DNA of 64,000 nt from the NCBI GenBank assembly GCA_020060765.1, contig JAGUZQ010000093.1, positions 1 through 64,000 on the forward strand, read 5' to 3'. Position 1 is the first letter of the stretch; every line of letters begins with the position of its first letter. Below are positions 51,643-59,629 of this stretch, one piece after another. The translations under genes were made by a program, and so were the position numbers. The notes below the pieces were generated by a model. The model saw only the letters and a list, made by a program, of their open reading frames with translations, was not told the DNA's origin and made no database searches. The DNA comes from Planctomycetota bacterium (GTDB lineage Bacteria; Planctomycetota; SZUA-567).

Positions 51643-52555
51643 CGGGTTTCCGCTCCGCTTCACCGGAAAGGTGGAGGGCGTTGATGAATTCCTCGTTCCA
51701 GAAATACTTCAGCGCGACGTCGGCCAGCCCCGGCTGCTGATAGGTCTTTTTCAGAAAGCGGAAGATGCGGCGGTTGCGGCGCTCGCGCTCGGCGGCGATG
51801 ATGGCTTTGTGTTTAAGCACGCGGTCGATATCCTTTTCCCGGCCATCGCCGCGCACGGAAATCATCTTGGTTCCCTCGGCCATGCTTTCGGTGACGAAGC
51901 CGGGCGGGTTCAGCCGCCGGGTGATGCGGAAATGGTCGTTTACCAGCCCGAACACGGAATAACGCAGCAGCACGCCCGCCTCGTACTCGTTGCGGCTGAC
52001 GTAACCGCCCACCTGCATGTAATACAGTGCCAGCGTCGTCGTCACCAGGCCATCGCGGTTGAGGCGCCAGGTGCCGTGAACCGAGGGAGCGCGGGGAAAC
52101 CGTTCTTCGAGAGAACGTAATTCCTCCTCCACCCGCTCACGGTATTTAGCGCGTTGGGACGGGGGAATGCGCCACTTGTTGCTGCTGTTGATGGTATCCT
52201 TGAACAACAGGGAAATGGCGATTACATCCATCTGCAGATCTACCCGGTCGACATCGGAGAAGCCATTTTTCAAGGCGTATTTCATCGCGAGGAAAGAGGC
52301 GCAGACCGCGCGGCGCTCGCTGTCGACGGTGACGGTCAGCTTGCTTTTCAACGCTTTTTTCAGGGTCAGGTAAATCCCGACCGCCGGATTGGCCTGGGGG
52401 GTGTCGCCTACCAGGTCGCGCAGGCGGTAGCGCATGATGCGCCGCCGGATCACCTCCAGCTCCTCCAGCTCGAACACCGACATCTCCCGGTAGAACGAAC
52501 CGTTTTCCCGGCTTTTCTGCCTGACATCCTGGGGTTGGTCTAGAGGCTTTGACAT
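51635..52555 (-). CDS. conserved hypothetical protein, soluble
   Basis: The 306-residue cytosolic protein is rich in Arg and Glu. It has no signal peptide or membrane helix, and no motif I recognise. Segments such as VSVFELEELEVIRRRIMRYRL and FRFLKKTYQQPGLADVALKYF are helical. Because its stop overlaps the membrane protein gene, the two probably work together. It is the first gene of the pair. Function unknown. Confidence 0.65.
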   Translation of the reverse strand: MSKPLDQPQDVRQKSRENGSFYREMSVFELEELEVIRRRIMRYRLRDLVGDTPQANPAVGIYLTLKKALKSKLTVTVDSERRAVCASFLAMKYALKNGFSDVDRVDLQMDVIAISLLFKDTINSSNKWRIPPSQRAKYRERVEEELRSLEERFPRAPSVHGTWRLNRDGLVTTTLALYYMQVGGYVSRNEYEAGVLLRYSVFGLVNDHFRITRRLNPPGFVTESMAEGTKMISVRGDGREKDIDRVLKHKAIIAAERERRNRRIFRFLKKTYQQPGLADVALKYFWNEEFINALHLSGEAERKPDA

Positions 52556-52872
52556 GTCAATAATGCGTTACTCCGCTTCACTGAAAGAGCAAACCTGAAA
52601 CTGCAATTATAATATACAAGCCAGCAGGGCTAGCGCAAGCGGTTTCCCTGTGGGGGGACGGGTTGATGGGGTGGGTGGCGCAGGCGTTCACATCTGCGTG
52701 CGAAGCACAAGAGATGTAGCTTATGCGTGAACGAAAGAAAAGTGGCGTGATGTCCTCGGATTTTCTCCCGGCGCTTTCCGAACGCTTCACCATTACAGTT
52801 TTTTACTTGCCAGCCGATAATAATGATGTACCATTATGGGCTTTAATGGTTATTCTTTAATAGAGGCTAATG
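52556..52872. other. intergenic region, 317 bases, left edge of an AT-rich island
   Basis: I see no gene. The left part is GC-rich and holds TATAAT-like sequence for the minus-strand pair near 52605. The right part turns AT-rich after the direct repeat at 52794-52808. Confidence 0.6.
52794..52808. repeat. 15-bp direct repeat, left end of the AT-rich island
   Basis: TACAGTTTTTTACTT, repeated exactly at 53987-54001. The two copies bracket three AT-rich genes and mark a likely insertion boundary. Confidence 0.8.
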
Positions 52873-53256
52873 ATGGCTAAGAAAAAAACAAACGTGAATC
52901 GGACAGTCGCAAGAAAAAATACACCAAAAAAAACAATAGAGTTTCATTATCAGAAACCAGACCATTGTCCAACATATCCGATCGATGGCATTTTTGGCGG
53001 AGTCACACCAAGGCTTGAGATATATCTTCATGCCTTCATTGAACGTCAACCACTGCCAAAGGTAATTCATAGTGAAATATCCGGTGTTTTGGTTGGAAAA
53101 GAAGTGAGACGAGAGGTAAAAGCCGGAATCATCAGGGATGTTCAGTTTGGGGCAAAATTAAACATAGAAACTGCAAAAACGATTGGGCAATGGCTTCTGA
53201 GAAAAGCAGAGGAAGCAGAAAATCTCAAGAATAAACTAACGCCTAAAGATAAATAG
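52873..53256 (+). CDS. small island protein 1, DUF3467-like
   Basis: The 127-residue protein has a basic N-terminus. The segments IFGGVTPRLEIYLHAFIERQPLPKVIH and FGAKLNIETAKTIGQWLLRKAEE resemble DUF3467-type proteins (tentative). AGAGG sits six bases from the ATG at 52873, so I prefer it to the ATG one codon earlier. It starts an AT-rich three-gene operon unlike its GC-rich surroundings in base use. Function unknown. Confidence 0.65.
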   Translation: MAKKKTNVNRTVARKNTPKKTIEFHYQKPDHCPTYPIDGIFGGVTPRLEIYLHAFIERQPLPKVIHSEISGVLVGKEVRREVKAGIIRDVQFGAKLNIETAKTIGQWLLRKAEEAENLKNKLTPKDK

Positions 53257-53265
53257 GGGATCACC

Positions 53266-53670
53266 TTGACTGCACAAGCAATTCCGCCACAGGCAGACGC
53301 TGCACATCAACGCGAGTTTTTAATAAAAGCGCATTCCACGGAGTCAACACCAGCCATATGTACAGTTCCTATTTCACCTTGGGAACCGGATTATCTTATT
53401 GAAGTAAGGAAGCTAAACAATCGATATCTTGTTGAAAAACCGTTTTTCGTAAGCTTGGATATTGATGACAACGGTGATAAGATTTTCGAGATTAAACCAT
53501 TGGGTTTATATGCTATCTCGGACAATCCGATAGATGCTATAAAGGAATTATCAGAAGACGTCGTTTCATTGTGCGATAATATTTTTGATCTTCCCGAATC
53601 AAAACTTGGGAGTATGCCTCGCAAATGGAAAAAGATTCTATTACAGCATGTTAGGCGTACCACTCAATGA
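53266..53670 (+). CDS. small island protein 2, unknown
   Basis: The 134-residue protein starts at TTG after AGGGGA, 9 bases from the previous stop. The part GLYAISDNPIDAIKELSEDV, then a late SKLGSMPRKWKKIL, is faintly like HicB-type antitoxins, where a Gly-rich strand is followed by EA-x-x-x-L. That is only a resemblance. Its stop overlaps the next start by four bases, so proteins 2 and 3 are coupled. Function unknown. Confidence 0.6.
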   Translation: MTAQAIPPQADAAHQREFLIKAHSTESTPAICTVPISPWEPDYLIEVRKLNNRYLVEKPFFVSLDIDDNGDKIFEIKPLGLYAISDNPIDAIKELSEDVVSLCDNIFDLPESKLGSMPRKWKKILLQHVRRTTQ

Positions 53671-53948
53671 CAGAAAAGAAAATACGATCGGCAGTCATCA
53701 CCAAGGCTGATCCGCACAACATAAGAAAAACAGGAAAGCATTGGAGCGGGGCATTGTATGTTGGCGATAGCATCGCAAGCATAGTAAAAATTCCGAACTC
53801 ACATTGCGGGGACATTGGGAAAAAATTAGCTTCGCTGATCGCCCGCAGTTTATTGTTAAAGCCAAATGAATTCAATAAATTTGTCAATTGCACACTCGAT
53901 AGAAAAGAATACCAAGCCATATTGAAATCGCGTTACTTAACGCAGTGA
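53667..53948 (+). CDS. small island protein 3, unknown
   Basis: The 93-residue basic protein (VKIPNSHCGDIGKKLASLIA, then LDRKEYQAILKSRY) has no motif I recognise. It is coupled to protein 2 through ATGA, as many toxin-antitoxin pairs are. Size, coupling and AT-rich composition fit a small acquired module. Function unknown. Confidence 0.6.
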   Translation: MTEKKIRSAVITKADPHNIRKTGKHWSGALYVGDSIASIVKIPNSHCGDIGKKLASLIARSLLLKPNEFNKFVNCTLDRKEYQAILKSRYLTQ

Positions 53949-53986
53949 TAATCCACAATGAGAATTAGGGAAATCCGGCGACACTG

Positions 53987-54001
53987 TACAGTTTTTTACT
54001 T
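53987..54001. repeat. 15-bp direct repeat, right end of the AT-rich island
   Basis: Exact copy of 52794-52808, 39 bases after the stop of island protein 3. Confidence 0.8.
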
Positions 54002-54044
54002 TTTCCGACCCGCCGTCAATCGGGTGTCCCTATATTTCTATCTG

Positions 54045-55871
54045 TCATCCCGTCCCGAGGATGATTTCCGTCAGGAACAGCAGCAGTCCGCCCACATCGG
54101 CGTCGCCCGCCTCCCGCGCCAGCATGGCGGCTCGCGACCGGTAGCGGTCAGCCAGTTCCCCGGCTTTGGCAAAGACGCCTAGTTGCCGGTACATTTCCCG
54201 TGCCTCATATTCATTTGCGGCTGATAAGGACAGGTTGCGCTGCGCGGCTTCCTCCTCGGCGAAAACCCGGAGCAAGGTAGGCCTGCCTGAAGCGAAGTCT
54301 CTCGCTTCAGGAAGAACGCCGTCGGGAGCAGGTTGCCATTCCGCCAGATCGTCCAGAATCTGAAACCCCACCCCCAGGGCGCGGGCATAGGCAGAAAGCA
54401 GTTTTACATCAAGCTCCTTCCCCGCCATCCGCAGTCCGGCATAAATCGCGGCAAAAAAGGCGGGCGCGGTCTTGTGGGCGTAAATCGCCAGCGCGTCCAC
54501 CGGCTTCATCCGGCGGGCAGGCGGATTTTTCCACCAGGCCAGTTCCGCCCCCTGGCCGCGCGCGAGTTCGACATTGGCGCGGGAGATTTCCGCCAGAATA
54601 TCGGCCGCACACCTGCCCCCGAGCGAGGACGCCTCCTCCGCGATCAGGCTGTAGCCCAGCCCTACGAGATAATCGCCCACGTTGATGGCGAAAGGTACGC
54701 CGTGTTTCGCATGAACCGTGGCCGCGCCGTAACGCAGATCGTCGCCGTCCTCGATGTCGTCATGCACCAACGAAGCCTTGTGCGTGGCTTCGATTGCCAA
54801 TGCCACCCGGCGCGCACCGTCAGGCAGCAGGCCGTCCAGGTCGAATCCCCGCCGCAGCGCCTCGCTGCCGTATTTTCCCACCGCGTAAGCCGCCAGCGTC
54901 ACGAAAGGCCGCAGCCGCTTGCCGCCGGTGCGCAGCCAGTCTCCGGCCACGCATGCGGTTTTTTCCAGCGGCTCCCGGCAGATCCGCTCAGGCGATGCGA
55001 GGGAAACATATCCATCCAGCAGGCGCGCCAATTCCCCCTCTTCGAACAGATCGGCGGCGAAGCGCAGCAGCGGCACGTAGCTGGGAAATGACGCGGCAGA
55101 CTCAGACTGCAGCGACAGCAGTTCCGCGAGATGGTCGAATTCCGCTTCGGTATTTTCGCAACCATCACGCAGCAGCGGCGCGGCCTGGTGGGGCAGACCC
55201 AGGGAGAAAATCCGGTGGAAGGATTTCTCCAGCGAATCCAGGCACGCCACGCCCAGCACGGCGTCGTATTCTTTCCGCATAATCAGCCGCAGCACTCCGG
55301 GCGTGCCTTCGGCGATTATCACCCGGTAACCGAGCGCCTCCGCCTTAGCCTTGAATTCCGCCAGTCGGCAACCGCCACAACCGGCGCAGATCATCTCTGT
55401 GGCTTCATAACGTCCCCGGCAGGCGGCGGCATTTCTCAGGCAGTGCGGCAGCAGCAGAATCCGGCGGGAAAATGGCGTGGCTGCGAATGCGTCCCGCCAG
55501 AAAGCGTTTTCCAATGCAATCATGGCGAAACCGGCGTAGGCATCCTCCAGGCCTGAAGCGGTGAGCAACTCCCTGGCCGCACGGCGGAGTTCCTCCCAGT
55601 CCGGCATTACGCCAGTCCGGGTCGCAATGGCAAATTCCCCGGCGGCGCGGCGGATTTCTTCGCGCAACTCCGTCGAACAGGGTATTTTTTTTATTTCAGC
55701 GTCAGCGTTTTTACCAGTCATTTTATCAGCGATAACCTTTAGTGTCGTTGAAGTTGCATGTCTCATGATAACATGCTGAATGCGCTTAGGCAAACACATC
55801 CGGAGCGAAACAATACACGGATGTAAAATGTCGGCAGAATCGGGATCGTGAGTGACAGGTATATGAAACAT
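54045..55871 (-). CDS. DUF116 domain fused to a polyprenyl synthetase
   Basis: The 608-residue frame has an N-terminal DUF116 domain (about 115-245) with LLPHCLRNAAACRGRY and the cysteine cluster CAGCGGC. A trans-isoprenyl diphosphate synthase follows at about 270-590. The first Asp-rich motif reads LVHDDIEDGDDLRYG and the second FQILDDLAEW, both needed for Mg2+ and diphosphate binding; the second is shortened. It should build isoprenoid chains. The start is uncertain: ATGs at 55766 and 55721 also lack strong SD sequences, and the first 35 residues may not be translated. Confidence 0.8.
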   Translation of the reverse strand: MFHIPVTHDPDSADILHPCIVSLRMCLPKRIQHVIMRHATSTTLKVIADKMTGKNADAEIKKIPCSTELREEIRRAAGEFAIATRTGVMPDWEELRRAARELLTASGLEDAYAGFAMIALENAFWRDAFAATPFSRRILLLPHCLRNAAACRGRYEATEMICAGCGGCRLAEFKAKAEALGYRVIIAEGTPGVLRLIMRKEYDAVLGVACLDSLEKSFHRIFSLGLPHQAAPLLRDGCENTEAEFDHLAELLSLQSESAASFPSYVPLLRFAADLFEEGELARLLDGYVSLASPERICREPLEKTACVAGDWLRTGGKRLRPFVTLAAYAVGKYGSEALRRGFDLDGLLPDGARRVALAIEATHKASLVHDDIEDGDDLRYGAATVHAKHGVPFAINVGDYLVGLGYSLIAEEASSLGGRCAADILAEISRANVELARGQGAELAWWKNPPARRMKPVDALAIYAHKTAPAFFAAIYAGLRMAGKELDVKLLSAYARALGVGFQILDDLAEWQPAPDGVLPEARDFASGRPTLLRVFAEEEAAQRNLSLSAANEYEAREMYRQLGVFAKAGELADRYRSRAAMLAREAGDADVGGLLLFLTEIILGTG

Positions 55872-55895
55872 CAGAGAGTAACCCTCACTTATGGC

Positions 55896-55923
55896 TTGAC
55901 ACGGAGAAAGACTGGCTTACACT
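55896..55923 (+). promoter_or_regulatory. promoter of the exbB-accA-pyrF genes
   Basis: Consensus TTGACA (55896-55901) and TACACT (55918-55923) are separated by 16 bases. The TTG start lies about 50 bases downstream. Confidence 0.55.
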
Positions 55924-55974
55924 TATGAAATTCGGCTCGAGGTGTAATTTATCGCATACGATAGGAGTATTTCC

Positions 55975-56679
55975 TTGAATAAGACACCAGCTTATATCCT
56001 GGCTCTGCTGCTGCCGGGAACCCTTTACGCCGGGGAACCCGCCGCCCAGATGCAAACCGGCAACACCTTTCTGGAAATCCTTTCCTACGGCATCGAAATC
56101 AACCTTATCCTGGGGCTGCTGGCGTTTATCGCGCTGTTCCTGGTGTTCCACGTCCTGCTCTCCTCCCGTCCCAAGCATACCGTCCCCGAACTGCTGCTGG
56201 GGCAGATTCTTGACGACATCGCCTCCGGCGACATCGAGGCGGCGCAGAACCGGACCGTGACGAATAAATCGGTTCTCGCCAGAACCGTCTATCCCGGGCT
56301 GAAACTGCACGACCACCCCATCGAGCGCATTCACCAGTCGATGGAAGGAGCGGGGCGGCGCGCGATCGGCTCCCTCCGGCAGGAAGTGAACTATCTCGCC
56401 AATATCGGTGTGCTCTCCCCCATGCTGGGGCTGCTGGGCACGGTGCTGGGACTGATGAAAGCCTTCAAGGTCATGGCCAGCGAATTGCAGGAAGGCTCCA
56501 AATCCATCATGATGGGCGGAGCGGTGGGCGAGGCGATGGGTACCACCGCCGCCGGGCTGATCGTGGGTATTCCCGCGATGCTGCTGTATTACCTGTGCAT
56601 GTCCCGCGTCGCGCGGATCGGCGACGAGGTGGAAATCGCAGCAGAAGAAATCGCCGCCGCCCTGGCCGAAAGCAAATAA
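55975..56679 (+). CDS. exbB: MotA/TolQ/ExbB proton channel family protein
   Basis: The 234-residue protein has a signal-like first helix and then the three ExbB helices. The last pair carries the channel signature GLLGTVLGLMKAF and GEAMGTTAAGLIVGIPAMLLYYL. It would couple proton flow to TonB- or Tol-type work. TTG at 55975 follows AGGAG with a 7-base gap and is the likely start. No ExbD/TolR gene follows; accA is next, 25 bases on. The N-terminal extension of about 35 residues is common in PVC-group members. Confidence 0.85.
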   Translation: MNKTPAYILALLLPGTLYAGEPAAQMQTGNTFLEILSYGIEINLILGLLAFIALFLVFHVLLSSRPKHTVPELLLGQILDDIASGDIEAAQNRTVTNKSVLARTVYPGLKLHDHPIERIHQSMEGAGRRAIGSLRQEVNYLANIGVLSPMLGLLGTVLGLMKAFKVMASELQEGSKSIMMGGAVGEAMGTTAAGLIVGIPAMLLYYLCMSRVARIGDEVEIAAEEIAAALAESK

Positions 56680-56704
56680 AAATATCTATCCGAGGAACAA
56701 GCGC

Positions 56705-57736
56705 ATGTCAAAGAAAGACGATCTCCCATTCGAGGCCTCCCTGGTCGAGTTGAAAAAGCGGATCGAAGAATTGCGTAACGACGCGGAAAATACTCCCGGC
56801 CTGAAGGAACTGCTCTCCAGCATGCAGGAAAAAGGCAACGAGGTGGAGAAGCAGCTTTACGAAAACCTCTCCCCCTGGAATACGGTGGAGGTGGCGCGCC
56901 ATCCCAAGCGGCCGCAGACTCGCGATTACATCGACCTGATGCTGGACGAGTTCGTCGAACTCCACGGAGACCGCCAGTTTCGCGACGACCTGTCTATCGT
57001 CACCGGCCTCGCGCAGATCGGCTCTCACCGCGTGATGCTGGTGGGGCAGCACAAGGGGCGCGACGTCACCGAACGCCACCAGTGTCACGCGGGCTGTCCC
57101 CATCCGGAAGGATACTGGAAATCTCTGCGCAAGATGCGTATCGCCGAACAGTTCGGCCTGCCGGTAGTCTGCCTGATCGACACCAAGGGCGCCTATCCCG
57201 GCATCGGTTCCGAGGAGCGGGGCGTAGCCATCGCCATCGCCGAGAACATGCGCGACATGAGCAAACTGAAAGTGCCGGTGGTCTGCGTCATTATCGGCGA
57301 GGGCGGCTCCGGCGGCGCGCTGGGGCTGGGCGTGGGCAACCGCATCCTGATGCTGCGCCACGCGTATTACTCTGTCATCAGCCCCGAGGGGTGCGCGTCG
57401 ATTCTCTGGCGCGACGGCAACAAGAAAGCGGCGGCTGCGGGGGTGCTGAAACTGACCAGCCGCGATCTGCAGGGATTCGGGCTGATCGATGAAATCGTGG
57501 ATGAGCCCCTCGGCGGCGCGCATCGCAACCCGCAGGTGATGGCCGCGACCCTGCGCGCAGCCATTATCCGCAACCTCGACGAACTGTCCCGCCTTTCGCC
57601 TACGCAGCTTGCGCAGGAACGCTACGAAAAATTCCGAGCCTACGGGCGGTTCACGGTGGAGAAAAATCCGCCCGAACTGCCTGAATTCCGGGACGAGGAA
57701 TCTATACCGGACGAGGAGGAAGGGGACGTCGCATGA
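56705..57736 (+). CDS. accA: acetyl-CoA carboxylase carboxyltransferase subunit alpha
   Basis: The 343-residue subunit transfers the carboxyl group from biotin to acetyl-CoA in the first step of fatty acid synthesis. Signature stretches are ELHGDRQFRDD, GHQKGR-like GQHKGRDVTER, and GEGGSGGALGLGVGNRI, which forms the oxyanion site. The length is normal. The ATG follows GAGGAA. It overlaps pyrF by ATGA, an unusual partner, and the beta subunit accD is not in the window. Confidence 0.95.
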   Translation: MSKKDDLPFEASLVELKKRIEELRNDAENTPGLKELLSSMQEKGNEVEKQLYENLSPWNTVEVARHPKRPQTRDYIDLMLDEFVELHGDRQFRDDLSIVTGLAQIGSHRVMLVGQHKGRDVTERHQCHAGCPHPEGYWKSLRKMRIAEQFGLPVVCLIDTKGAYPGIGSEERGVAIAIAENMRDMSKLKVPVVCVIIGEGGSGGALGLGVGNRILMLRHAYYSVISPEGCASILWRDGNKKAAAAGVLKLTSRDLQGFGLIDEIVDEPLGGAHRNPQVMAATLRAAIIRNLDELSRLSPTQLAQERYEKFRAYGRFTVEKNPPELPEFRDEESIPDEEEGDVA

Positions 57737-58635
57737 CACAACCTTTCGGCGACAGGCTGGCGCAGGCGGTCAGCGACAAAAAAAGCGTAGCAGTGATCGG
57801 CATCGACCCGCGCCTTGAATCGTTGCCGCCGGAATTGGCGGAACTGCCGGCGCAGGAGGCGTTGACCATCTTTGGTTGCGGCATTATCGACGCGGTGTGC
57901 GACCTGGTGCCTGCGGTCAAGCCTAACATCGCTTTTTTCGAGGCGTACGGCCTGCCGGGACTGGAAGCGTACAATTCAATCTGCGCCCACGCTAAAAGGG
58001 AAAAACTGCTGGTGATCGGCGACGTCAAGCGCGGCGACATCGGCTCCACCGCCGCGGCTTACGCCGAAGGACTGTTATCCCCCGGAGGAATCGGCCCGCA
58101 CGACTGCCTGACGCTTAACCCTTATCTGGGCAGCGATTCGCTCAATCCCTTTCTGGAAACCGGCCTGCCGCAAGGCCAAGGTTTTTTCATCCTGGTCAAG
58201 ACCAGCAATCCCTCCAGCGCGGAGTTGCAGAATCTCGAACTGAAAACCGGCGGCACGCTGGCGGAAGCGGCGGCGCGGCTGGTCGAGTCTTTAGGCAAAA
58301 ACAATATCGGCCAAAGCGGCCTGTCGTCCCTCGGCGCGGTGGTGGGAGCGACGCACCGGGAGGAGCTGGCGCGTTACCGGGAATTGATGCCGCACGCACC
58401 TTTCCTGATTCCCGGCTACGGCGCACAGGGAGGGACAGCTGCCGACGTTTGCGACGCTTTCCGCGCGGATGGTTCCGGCGCACTGGTCAACGCCAGCCGC
58501 TCGGTGATCTTCGCCTGGAAAAAGAACCCCGGTGACTGGCAGGAAGCCGCCCGGAACGAAACCTTGCGCATGAACGCAGACCTCCTGTCGGCGTTGCGCG
58601 CGGCGGGGAAGTGGAAGTCTCCCGTCTCCAGTTGA
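57733..58635 (+). CDS. pyrF: orotidine 5'-phosphate decarboxylase, type 2
   Basis: The 300-residue enzyme makes UMP from OMP. It has the subfamily-2 features: IGIDPRLESLP near the start, the catalytic GDVKRGDIGSTA (Asp-x-Lys-x-x-Asp), FILVKTSNPSS and the late PGYGAQGG. It is coupled to accA. The last residues, KSPVSS and the stop codon, are encoded by a dispersed TCTCCAG repeat (58616-58644), so the original C-terminus was probably slightly different. Confidence 0.93.
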   Translation: MTQPFGDRLAQAVSDKKSVAVIGIDPRLESLPPELAELPAQEALTIFGCGIIDAVCDLVPAVKPNIAFFEAYGLPGLEAYNSICAHAKREKLLVIGDVKRGDIGSTAAAYAEGLLSPGGIGPHDCLTLNPYLGSDSLNPFLETGLPQGQGFFILVKTSNPSSAELQNLELKTGGTLAEAAARLVESLGKNNIGQSGLSSLGAVVGATHREELARYRELMPHAPFLIPGYGAQGGTAADVCDAFRADGSGALVNASRSVIFAWKKNPGDWQEAARNETLRMNADLLSALRAAGKWKSPVSS

Positions 58636-58644
58636 CAGTCTCCA
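58616..58644. repeat. TCTCCAG-type dispersed repeat, copy 3, over the end of pyrF
   Basis: CCAGTTGACAGTCTCCA (58628-58644) is identical to 34009-34025. The repeat supplies the TGA of pyrF (58633-58635) and is followed by five T. Confidence 0.8.
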
Positions 58645-58749
58645 CTTTTTCCTGTGCGGGTTTGCAGATGTTATTCGCCCAATATGCCATTTAGCCATCA
58701 GCTTCGGGAATTTTAACCAGACTTGCGAAAATTCGGAAAGGACGACACG

Positions 58750-59610
58750 ATGAACCCCATCTACATGCACATCAATTACTGGGAGCGCAAGGGGCAGTTG
58801 GAAAGGGCTTTCGAACTGGCGAAAATGAATGGCTACGACGGCATCGAACTGCGCATGAGCGGCGAGAGAATGGGCTTCGACAAAGCCGAGGATTATCGTA
58901 ATGCCGTATGCCGGTTGCGCGACAAATATCCGGGGTTCGGCATCACTTTCGTCATGACCATGAATTTCATGACGCCAGACGCGGCCGTTCGCAAAGCAGA
59001 GGCTGAGAAGGGTATAGAGTTCTTCCTTTGGGCGGAAAAAAATGTGGGCACGAAAACATTCAATGCCTTCACTGGGTCGCTTTCGCGTGGCACACCGCCC
59101 AGCTTTGAGGTAAGCGGTTCAGGCATGGCCACGCCAGAGCATTACGCGTGGGCGGCGGAGGGGCTGACGGATGTGGGCAAGGCAATTGCGGGAAAAGGCA
59201 TCAGGCTGGCTTTGGAAAGCCACAATAACGCTCTCCACGACATCCCGGTTCCGATCCGGCGGCTGCTGGACATGGTCAAGACGGACAACATCGGCGTCAA
59301 CCTCGACCACGGCAACATCATCCTGAACGAATTCGGCGGCGGGGTGCCGGAGTCGATAGAATTGTTGAAGGATAAAATTTTCTACATCCACCTGAAAAAC
59401 ATGATCGTAATGGGCAAACGGTTTTACTGCACCACCCTCGCCGACGGCATGATCGACCATTTCGAATATCTCTCCTGCCTGAAAAAGATCGGCTATTCCG
59501 GCATCATCACCATCGAATATCCCGCGCGCGGCGACCACTTTTCCGCCGCCCGGCGCGATATTGAATATCTGCGCTCGATCATGGATCACCCCTGGCTGGG
59601 AACATTCTAG
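58750..59610 (+). CDS. sugar phosphate isomerase/epimerase-like TIM-barrel protein
   Basis: The 286-residue protein belongs to the xylose isomerase-like/AP endonuclease 2 barrel family: GYDGIELRMSG, ALESHNNALHD, VNLDHGNIIL, FYIHLKNM and GIITIEYPARG give the usual His/Glu/Asp metal ligands. I use the ATG at 58750, preceded by AAAGGA; the frame also opens at a TTG 27 bases earlier. It probably isomerises or epimerises a sugar or related compound in the cytosol. The substrate is not evident. Confidence 0.85.
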   Translation: MNPIYMHINYWERKGQLERAFELAKMNGYDGIELRMSGERMGFDKAEDYRNAVCRLRDKYPGFGITFVMTMNFMTPDAAVRKAEAEKGIEFFLWAEKNVGTKTFNAFTGSLSRGTPPSFEVSGSGMATPEHYAWAAEGLTDVGKAIAGKGIRLALESHNNALHDIPVPIRRLLDMVKTDNIGVNLDHGNIILNEFGGGVPESIELLKDKIFYIHLKNMIVMGKRFYCTTLADGMIDHFEYLSCLKKIGYSGIITIEYPARGDHFSAARRDIEYLRSIMDHPWLGTF

Positions 59611-59629
59611 GCGAAAACGGAACACGCGT

